Source: Sphingobacteriales bacterium (GTDB lineage Bacteria; Bacteroidota; Bacteroidia; Chitinophagales; JADIYW01). Taken from it: a stretch of 64,000 nt of DNA. The translations under genes and the position numbers were made by a program. The notes beneath the pieces are model-generated. The model did no database searches. It was not told the origin of the DNA and saw only the letters and a list, made by a program, of their open reading frames with translations. Location: the NCBI GenBank assembly GCA_016721245.1, contig JADKIQ010000002.1:1-64000 (forward strand). The letters are read 5' to 3'. Positions 58,246 through 64,000 of the stretch are shown in pieces (the stretch's first letter is position 1; each line of letters begins with the position of its first letter).

Positions 58246-59013
58246 ATGGAACATACAACAATAAATCTTACACTGAAAGTATGGCGTCAAAAAAACGCAT
58301 CAGATAAAGGCAGCTTTCAAACATATAATGTTAAAGGGATTTCAACAGAAATGTCTTTTTTGGAAATGTTTGACGTGTTGAATGAACAACTGATTGCAGA
58401 AGGAAAAGATGAGCCGATTGCATTCGATCACGATTGCCGTGAAGGTATTTGCGGAATGTGTTCTATGTATATCAATGGTCGCCCGCACGGTCCTTGGCAC
58501 GGTACTACTACCTGTCAGTTGCACATGCGTGCATTCAAAGATGGCGAAACAGTAGTGGTAGAGCCCTGGAGAGCCAGAGCATTTCCGGTGATCAGAGACT
58601 TAGTGGTAGACAGAAGAGCGTTTGACAGAATCATTCAGGCGGGTGGTTATATTTCAGTAAATACAGGAAATGCAGTAGATGCTAATGCTATTCCAATCAA
58701 TAAAAAAGATGCTGATAATGCATTTGCAGCAGCATCTTGTATCGGTTGCGGTGCTTGTGTGGCAGCTTGTAAAAACTCCTCTGCGATGTTGTTTGTTTCT
58801 GCAAAAGTTTCTCAACTGGCATTATTGCCGCAAGGCGGTCCTGAAAGACAGACACGTGTTCTGGATATGGTAGCGCAAATGGATAAAGAAGGATTCGGAA
58901 GTTGCACCAACACCGGTGCTTGCGAAGCAGAATGTCCGAAAGAAATTTCTTTAGAAAATATTGCAAGACTCAACCGTGAATTTACCGCAGCGAGTTTAGC
59001 TTCAGAAGAATAA
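58246..59013 (+). CDS. sdhB: Succinate dehydrogenase/fumarate reductase iron-sulfur subunit
   Basis: A 255-residue subunit passing electrons from the flavin to the cytochrome. The [2Fe-2S] cluster ligands are in CREGICGMCSMYINGR and the later TTCQ. [4Fe-4S] ligands are in CIGCGACVAAC. The last cluster is in SCTNTGACEAECPKEI. Last gene of sdhCAB, followed by a terminator. Confidence 0.96.
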   Translation: MEHTTINLTLKVWRQKNASDKGSFQTYNVKGISTEMSFLEMFDVLNEQLIAEGKDEPIAFDHDCREGICGMCSMYINGRPHGPWHGTTTCQLHMRAFKDGETVVVEPWRARAFPVIRDLVVDRRAFDRIIQAGGYISVNTGNAVDANAIPINKKDADNAFAAASCIGCGACVAACKNSSAMLFVSAKVSQLALLPQGGPERQTRVLDMVAQMDKEGFGSCTNTGACEAECPKEISLENIARLNREFTAASLASEE

Positions 59014-59054
59014 TGTCATCCCGAGCGTCCCGATTATTTCGGGAAGGGAACTTA
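59014..59054. repeat. Nested palindromic repeat after sdhB
   Basis: A copy of the GTCATCCCGAGCG repeat is interrupted by the palindrome TCCCGATTATTTCGGGA (59028-59044), then continues AGGGAACTT. Two repeat families appear nested. Confidence 0.5.
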
Positions 59055-59063
59055 GTATAATTA

Positions 59064-59092
59064 AACCTGTCAGTTTCTGGCAGGTTTTTTAT
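59064..59092 (+). terminator. Intrinsic terminator of sdhCAB
   Basis: AACCTGTCAG (59064-59073) pairs with CTGGCAGGTT (59077-59086) around a TTT loop, followed by a T-run, 51 bases after sdhB. Confidence 0.9.
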
Positions 59093-59204
59093 TTCGGTTT
59101 AAAGAATCCTCTAATCCATTAATCTGACAAATCCTGATTCAGACTCAGAACATAAACAAAATCTCCTTAAAATCATTATACTTGCAATCAAATTAAACCA
59201 TTCA

Positions 59205-60248
59205 ATGCAATACACTATATTTCCAGAAACCGATATTAAAGTAAGTAAAATATGCCTGGGCACCATGACCTGGGGCGAGCAAAACACCGAAGCGGAAGGG
59301 CATGAGCAGCTCGATTATGCCACCAATGAAAGAGGTATTAATTTTATTGATACGGCAGAAATGTATTCCGTGCCGGCAAAAGCAACTACACAAGGTTCTA
59401 CGGAAAGAATCATAGGCACCTGGCTAAACAAAAGAAATAAACGCGATGATTTATTTATAGCGTCTAAAGTGGCTGGCCCCAGTGCAGGCTTACCGCATAT
59501 TGGCACCGGACCAAAATTCAACAAAGAAAACATTACGAACGCACTTAATCAAAGTTTACAAAGATTGCAAACCGATTATATCGATTTGTATCAGTTGCAC
59601 TGGCCGGAGCGACCAACTAATTACTTCGGTGCTTTAGGATACAAACATACATCGGATGATGCGGTAACTGATTTTCAGGAAACCTTGCAGATACTCAATG
59701 ATTTTATTCAACAGGGAAAAATTCGCTACATCGGTATTTCCAATGAAACACCCTGGGGAGTAATGCAGTATTTACGCATGGCGGAAAAATATGATCTGCC
59801 GAAAATTCGCACTATACAAAATCCGTACAATCTCGTAAACAGAACCTACGAGGTGGGTTTGTCGGAAATTGGTATACGGGAAAATGTGGGACTTCTTGCG
59901 TATTCCCCATTGGCAGGCGGTTTATTAAGTAATAAATATTTAAACGGACAAAGACCGGATGGTGCACGTTTTACCTTGTGGCCGAATTATTTTACGCGCT
60001 ATGCACATCCTAATACAATGAAAGCGGTAGAAAAATATGCAGCACTGGCATATGAAAGCGGCTTAAGTTTACCGCAAATGTCGCTGGCTTATATAAACTC
60101 CAGGAATTTTCTGACGGCAAATATCATTGGTGCAACAACGATGGCGCAGTTAAAGGAAAATATAGATAGCATTGATGTCGTATTATCGGATGAAGTGCTA
60201 AAGGAAATAGAGAAAATACATTTAGAGTTTCCCAATCCGGCGCCATAA
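59205..60248 (+). CDS. Aldo/keto reductase (Tas-like)
   Basis: A 347-residue NADPH-dependent reductase with a TIM-barrel fold. The N-terminal KICLGTMTWGEQN is typical of the Tas group. The catalytic Asp and Tyr are in IDTAEMYSVP, the Lys in FIASKVAG and the His in YQLHWPERPT. The C-terminal cofactor loop includes IIGATTMAQLKENI. The substrate is unknown. It stands alone between repeats. Confidence 0.92.
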   Translation: MQYTIFPETDIKVSKICLGTMTWGEQNTEAEGHEQLDYATNERGINFIDTAEMYSVPAKATTQGSTERIIGTWLNKRNKRDDLFIASKVAGPSAGLPHIGTGPKFNKENITNALNQSLQRLQTDYIDLYQLHWPERPTNYFGALGYKHTSDDAVTDFQETLQILNDFIQQGKIRYIGISNETPWGVMQYLRMAEKYDLPKIRTIQNPYNLVNRTYEVGLSEIGIRENVGLLAYSPLAGGLLSNKYLNGQRPDGARFTLWPNYFTRYAHPNTMKAVEKYAALAYESGLSLPQMSLAYINSRNFLTANIIGATTMAQLKENIDSIDVVLSDEVLKEIEKIHLEFPNPAP

Positions 60249-60263
60249 TTACATTACGTACCT

Positions 60264-60297
60264 GTCACATTCCGAGCGTAGCGAGGAATCCTTTGAA
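60264..60297. repeat. Dispersed GTCACATTCCGAGCG...GAGGAATCC repeat
   Basis: A third copy of the family seen at 58185 and 59014, with ATTCC/GGAAT arms around GAGCGTAGCGA. A more degraded relative may follow at 60333-60360. Located just after the aldo/keto reductase. Confidence 0.55.
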
Positions 60298-60380
60298 TTG
60301 CCTGCACTAACACAAGTATTATGCTGTTCAGTATGTCATGCTCCGTACAAAAAATTCCTCCTGTCTTTAGTTGATTGCAG

Positions 60381-60413
60381 AAAAATAAAAAAGGAGTTGA
60401 TTTCTCAACTCCT
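60381..60413 (-). terminator. Intrinsic terminator of the minus-strand exported protein
   Basis: AGGAGTTGA (60392-60400) and TCAACTCCT (60405-60413) form a perfect 9-bp stem. On the minus strand it is followed by a T-rich run, about 90 bases after the stop at 60502. Confidence 0.85.
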
Positions 60414-60501
60414 GAAGCTAACAATATGAAAAATTAAATTGCGGTGTTTTTAAAAGGTGAATAATAGCGTTTAGGTTTTTGAAGGTGAACAATATTATTT
60501 A

Positions 60502-61104
60502 TTATTTAGCTGCAGTCATTGGAAAACCAACTAAGTCAGCATATAAGTCGTTTTGATTGATGTGCGGCACATTATATTTTTTGTTTTCCGTAGCAAATGC
60601 ATACTGATATTCATCCGCACTGTAAAAAGCAAAATTGAAATACATGTTATTGTCATTTGCATTTCTGTTTTGAGAAGTAATTAACTCAATTGTGTTTACA
60701 CCGTCAGAGTACACTTCGAAGATTTGTCTGTCCACCACTTTTTTATTGGAGAAATAGAAACCCAGTGCTTTCATTTCCGTCAGGTATTTTTTTACCTGCT
60801 CGATGTTTTGAATCTGGAACGAAAGACGGTTGTTCCATTGAGCATCCTGTGCATACACAAAATCTACCCATTCAAAGGAAGAAGATTTTTCGGATACGTT
60901 GTTGTTTTGATACGTGTAATGTGTTTTACCACTTCCCATTTCATCCTGATCGTAGAGCTGGATGTTTAAAGAAGTTAATCGGGATTCAATAACGTTGTTG
61001 CTTTTACCACGTAGTTGAAGAAAATCAGCAATACTGATGTTTTGAGAATAGCCAAATGTTGAAAATAACAACAATAGCGTTGCAATGCTTAATAAGGGTT
61101 TCAT
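60502..61104 (-). CDS. Exported protein of unknown function
   Basis: 200 residues with a clear signal peptide (MKPLLSIATLLLLFSTFGYS, cut before QN). The mature part has VEQVKKYLTEMKALGFYF-like helices (seen as IEQVKKYLTEMKALGFYF) between beta segments, and ends VGFPMTAAK. No conserved catalytic motif and no sorting domain are seen, so it is probably periplasmic. It has its own terminator. Not recognised. Confidence 0.75.
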   Translation of the reverse strand: MKPLLSIATLLLLFSTFGYSQNISIADFLQLRGKSNNVIESRLTSLNIQLYDQDEMGSGKTHYTYQNNNVSEKSSSFEWVDFVYAQDAQWNNRLSFQIQNIEQVKKYLTEMKALGFYFSNKKVVDRQIFEVYSDGVNTIELITSQNRNANDNNMYFNFAFYSADEYQYAFATENKKYNVPHINQNDLYADLVGFPMTAAK

Positions 61105-61508
61105 AAAAGGGTAATTTATGTTACTTCAATATTAAGAAACTTATTTCGATTTGTCAACCCCTGAATTAAAAATACTTACGATTTTAAATAACAATTGATT
61201 TACATCAATTTTTCCACCGAAAAATGACTTAGATATGTAGAATTTATGCCTAATTATATTATAAAGTATGGAGATCTGAGTATGTCGTTTTGTATATGCT
61301 TTTCAAAAAAGGCTGTTAATTTAGTCATCTATCCATGTAAATTTCGTAAAATAACATAAGAGTTTTCTTGCTTTAAATAAGCAAGAAAACAGGGATTATA
61401 GTTTAAAACAAATGCAATATAACGAGTACGAGGCTTTACCTGAAAATATTATTATTCCTGATTTTTATTTATAAACTTTAAATATTAATATTGCAAAAAA
61501 TATCTATT
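61105..61508. other. 404-bp intergenic gap
   Basis: No gene is supported. One perfect 11-bp inverted repeat, TTTTCTTGCTT (61363-61373) and its complement (61379-61389), could form a hairpin but has no T-run. The gap should contain the promoters of both flanking divergent genes; no clear -7 element was picked out. Confidence 0.5.
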
Positions 61509-62348
61509 ATGAAAAATATTGAATTTGTATCTTTTTTGTTTGTATTGTCATTAAGTATAATATCTTGTCAGCCGGATGATAATAACCCCAATCCTCCCAC
61601 CAATCCATTGAGTGGTAAAGTAAAACGCATGACTTATAATGGTACTACGACTTCTGTTAGTGATTTTTTTTACAACAGCAGTGGAGCCTTAGATTCTATT
61701 GTAAACACGGTGGGTTCCAGTGGAGTTAAAAATACTATGGTTTGTAATTATTATGCCAATAAATTAGTGCTTAAATCCTTACCCATTGGCAGCACTGCTA
61801 CTGATTCAAGTATTTATTACAGTTCAGCCTTAAAACTTGATTCATTAGTAGTTTATAGAAATATAGGTAGTTCGAATCAAATTATTACCTATTCATATAA
61901 TGGCAGCGGTGTTCTGATTTCTTACAGTGACTATTTAAATGGTTACGGAACAAGTGTTCCGCCAACATTTACAAATTACACGGATAGTAATTTAACAAGT
62001 ACTTTTTATACGTATAATACAGGACCCAGTCCTTTCCGTGCAGATTCTACATATTATACGTATTCAACGAACATAAACAATTTAAAACCGAGTTCATTCG
62101 GATTGAATTTTAAAGGAACAGCTTCAATTGCCGGGTACAATATCACTATAAATAAAAATCTTGCAAATCAGTTTATAGCGAATTCTTATATAGCATTTGG
62201 GCCTACTATTGCTAAAGTAACTTTACAAACTGATATAAGTTATGCTTTTGATTCCCAAAACAGAGTGATAACTGAAACGAGATCTATGACAACTATTGGA
62301 AGTACCGCTGCACCACAAATTACCACATATACATTTGAATATTATTAA
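61509..62348 (+). CDS. Lipoprotein of unknown function
   Basis: 279 residues with a lipoprotein signal (lipobox SIISC near residues 15-19), then a Pro/Asn-rich spacer (QPDDNNPNPPTNP). A Ser/Thr/Tyr-rich mature part follows, of repeated beta strands such as VSDFFYNSSGALDSIV and ITYSYNGSGVLISYSD, resembling the YD/RHS-like or DUF4595-type beta sheets of Bacteroidota surface lipoproteins. It ends TYTFEYY. The start at 61509 is chosen over an in-frame TTG at 61491. Confidence 0.75.
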   Translation: MKNIEFVSFLFVLSLSIISCQPDDNNPNPPTNPLSGKVKRMTYNGTTTSVSDFFYNSSGALDSIVNTVGSSGVKNTMVCNYYANKLVLKSLPIGSTATDSSIYYSSALKLDSLVVYRNIGSSNQIITYSYNGSGVLISYSDYLNGYGTSVPPTFTNYTDSNLTSTFYTYNTGPSPFRADSTYYTYSTNINNLKPSSFGLNFKGTASIAGYNITINKNLANQFIANSYIAFGPTIAKVTLQTDISYAFDSQNRVITETRSMTTIGSTAAPQITTYTFEYY

Positions 62349-62407
62349 CTAGAATATCCAGAATACCGAGTTGCTTACTTTTTTCATTTTAAGACAGTAA
62401 CCTTTTG

Positions 62408-62439
62408 CAAAAAAAATCCCGGACATTTCTGTCCGGGAT
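62408..62439 (-). terminator. Intrinsic terminator of gltD
   Basis: ATCCCGGACA (62416-62425) and TGTCCGGGAT (62430-62439) form a perfect 10-bp stem with a 4-base loop. Read on the minus strand it is followed by a T-run, about 140 bases after the gltD stop. The plus-strand lipoprotein gene also ends nearby. Confidence 0.88.
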
Positions 62440-62486
62440 GGCCACTATAGTAACACAGCAAGCGCAAAAATAGTAGCATATCTTTC

Positions 62487-62580
62487 AATTGTGAGTGTTG
62501 AGTTGTGAATTTTGAGTTTTACGCCGTCAATATTATATTTAATTCAAAACTCTCAGTATTCACAATTCACAATTCAATTC
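62487..62580. repeat. Imperfect inverted repeat of AATTGTGAGT/TTCACAATT type
   Basis: A TTGTGAGTGTTGAGTTGTGA-type arm near 62487-62520 faces a CACAATTCACAATTCAATT-type arm near 62552-62580. It is low-complexity, like the other simple tracts. It lies between the gltD stop and its terminator. Confidence 0.5.
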
Positions 62581-62581
62581 A

Positions 62582-64000
62582 TCATTCTCCTACAAACAAC
62601 AAACCTTTGTCTTTTGCTTCCAGCAGGCTTTCGCCCATCAGGAAGATATCTACCTCTCTGGCACATTCTCTGCCCTCAGAGATGGCCCAAACTACTAAAC
62701 TTTGTCCTCTTCTCATATCTCCGGCCGTGAATATTTTATCCACCGCAGTTTTGTAGTTGTTGGCTTTAACATTTCCTCTTTCGTCCAGTTCTACAGGTAG
62801 CTGTTGTAGCATGCCTTCGTGCTGCGGATGTACAAATCCCATTGCCAGCAAAGCCAGTTCACAAGGCAAAATCTGTTCAGTTCCTTCAATTTCTACCATT
62901 TGTGGTCTGCCATCCACCGTTTTCCACTCTATTTCCGCTATTTTCAGTCCTGTAAGCTCTCCTTTTTCGTTTCCAACAAATTCTTTGGTTAAAATCGACC
63001 ATTTACGCTCGCAACCTTCCTCGTGCGAAGAAGAGGTGCGCAGCATCATTGGCCACAAGGGCCAGGGCGTGCTTTCAGCTCTGTTTTCCGGTGGTTTCGA
63101 TAATAACTCTATTTGCGTCACGGAAGCGGCTCTGTGGCGGTTAGAAGTGCCTACACAGTCGGAACCTGTATCGCCGCCGCCAATCACAATCACGTTTTTG
63201 CCCGTAGCGAAAATATCGCCGTTTTCGTATTTAGAACCGCGGTGATCCACTTCAGGCGTAATTTCAGAAACCCGTTTGTTTTGTTGTGATAAAAATTCCA
63301 TCGCCGGAAAAACACCTTTTAGCTGTCTGCCCGGAATCGGTAAATCTCTCGGAACAGTCGATCCGCCGGAAAGAACTACCGCATCGAAATTCGTTGCTAA
63401 ATCATCCAGGGAAATATCAACTCCAATATTAGTTGATGTTTTAAACACGATGCCTTCTTCTTCCATCAGTTTCACACGTCGTTCCACTACCGTTTTTTCC
63501 AGTTTAAAATCCGGAATACCATAGCGCAACAAACCACCAATTCTGTCGGCACGTTCAAAAACCGTTACGCTGTGACCGGCTTTATTTAATTGTGCCGCTG
63601 CTGCCAGTCCTGCCGGACCAGAACCCACCACCGCCACTTTTTTGCCGGTTCTTTCTTTCGGAATATTGGGTTTAACCAAGCCTAATTCAAAGGCCTTTTC
63701 AATAATGGATTTTTCAATATGCTCAATGGCTACCGGCGGTTGATTGATACCTAACACACAAGCTGATTCGCAGGGTGCGGGGCAAATTCGTCCGGTGAAC
63801 TCAGGAAAATTATTAGTCGATAATAAAATATCAGATGCTAATTTCCAGTCATTGTTATAAACGGCATCATTAAATTCAGGAATAATATTGCCCAGCGGAC
63901 AGCCATTGTGACAAAATGGAACGCCGCAGTCCATACAACGGGCTGCCTGCGTTTTGGTTTTTTCTTCCGCAAACTCCAGATAAATTTCTTTGTACTCGTT
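62582..64000 (-). CDS. gltD: Glutamate synthase small subunit, 5' end outside window
   Basis: At least 472 residues are visible; the frame is open to base 64000 (NEYKEIYLEF at the window edge), so the true start lies beyond. The N-terminal Fe-S motif is AARCMDCGVPFCHNGCPLGN. The FAD motif is VAVVGSGPAGLAAAAQLNKAGH and the NADPH motif is VIVIGGGDTGSDCVGT. The C-terminal FTAGDMRRGQSLVVWAISEGR is complete. GltD supplies NADPH electrons to GltB for glutamate synthesis. GltB may lie upstream, outside the window. Confidence 0.95.
   Translation of the reverse strand, partial: NEYKEIYLEFAEEKTKTQAARCMDCGVPFCHNGCPLGNIIPEFNDAVYNNDWKLASDILLSTNNFPEFTGRICPAPCESACVLGINQPPVAIEHIEKSIIEKAFELGLVKPNIPKERTGKKVAVVGSGPAGLAAAAQLNKAGHSVTVFERADRIGGLLRYGIPDFKLEKTVVERRVKLMEEEGIVFKTSTNIGVDISLDDLATNFDAVVLSGGSTVPRDLPIPGRQLKGVFPAMEFLSQQNKRVSEITPEVDHRGSKYENGDIFATGKNVIVIGGGDTGSDCVGTSNRHRAASVTQIELLSKPPENRAESTPWPLWPMMLRTSSSHEEGCERKWSILTKEFVGNEKGELTGLKIAEIEWKTVDGRPQMVEIEGTEQILPCELALLAMGFVHPQHEGMLQQLPVELDERGNVKANNYKTAVDKIFTAGDMRRGQSLVVWAISEGRECAREVDIFLMGESLLEAKDKGLLFVGE

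Noticed and set aside
61363..61389. Perfect 11-bp inverted repeat as a terminator
   Set aside because: No T-run on either side and it lies between divergent genes, so a terminator makes no sense there.
61412..61474. 20-codon frame MQYNEYEALPENIIIPDFYL before the lipoprotein gene
   Set aside because: Reads like protein but has no promoter or start context and no known relative; kept only as a curiosity.

Overview
The window is a piece of chromosome from a member of the Bacteroidota, probably an aerobic, gliding-type environmental lineage. The evidence is a secreted protein with a C-terminal type IX secretion (T9SS) sorting domain, a SusC-like TonB-dependent receptor with an N-terminal carboxypeptidase-regulatory-like domain, a Reg_prop/Y_Y_Y LytS-type sensor kinase, an SdhCAB set of the cytochrome b558 type, AT-rich intergenic DNA, and many start sites preceded by TAnnTTTG, the Bacteroidota -7 promoter element. 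The genus cannot be fixed from the sequence alone.

Layout. 0.05-4 kb: a LytS/LytTR two-component pair. 4.3-10.5 kb: a TetR regulator followed by fadN-fadA-fadE, a complete fatty-acid beta-oxidation operon ending in a strong terminator, with a 30-bp perfect palindrome and a TetR-type operator upstream. 10.5-13.4 kb: a LytTR regulator divergent from a cytoplasmic TPR hybrid kinase. 13.4-16 kb: membrane protein, VIT/CCC1-like transporter, group III truncated hemoglobin and a small lipoprotein. 16-20 kb: Fic protein, aspS, ppk2. 20-22.3 kb: fcl and gmd (GDP-L-fucose). 22.3-24.07 kb: a frameshifted purN and a decayed accessory segment bounded by inverted repeats. 24-29.4 kb: feoAB, lipoprotein MsrA, a wax ester synthase/DGAT-like protein, TerC. 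29.5-35.8 kb: T9SS-exported X-Pro-peptidase-like hydrolase, TonB receptor and membrane-anchored VOC protein in one operon. 35.8-49.2 kb: housekeeping and envelope genes (GT2, DinB, VWA/MoxR pair, three-gene pepA/pdxA/GT-C block, ksgA, 2-hydroxyacid dehydrogenase, greA, HIT, LD-carboxypeptidase). 49.2-49.9 kb: a MntA/HepT toxin-antitoxin pair. 49.9-52.6 kb: metG, then tRNA-Arg(CCT) with a small composite element. 52.6-64 kb: SUMF1-like protein, GT-C protein, acyl-CoA-binding protein, sdhCAB, aldo/keto reductase, two orphan exported proteins and gltD running off the window.

The most unusual locus is 52.1-52.6 kb. An intact tRNA-Arg is followed 14 bases later by a small GIY-YIG nuclease reading frame interrupted by one stop codon, then by a second, 3'-partial copy of the same tRNA. 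GC-rich palindromes sit exactly where the D-loop and the T-loop of that second copy would be. It looks like a miniature tRNA-anchored mobile element, and I know of no published name for it. Other items worth checking are the 16-bp inverted-repeat-bounded relic at 23.2-23.9 kb, the terminator-like hairpin in the greA leader, the palindrome overlapping a nearly leaderless fic promoter, and the tandem dyads upstream of ppk2.
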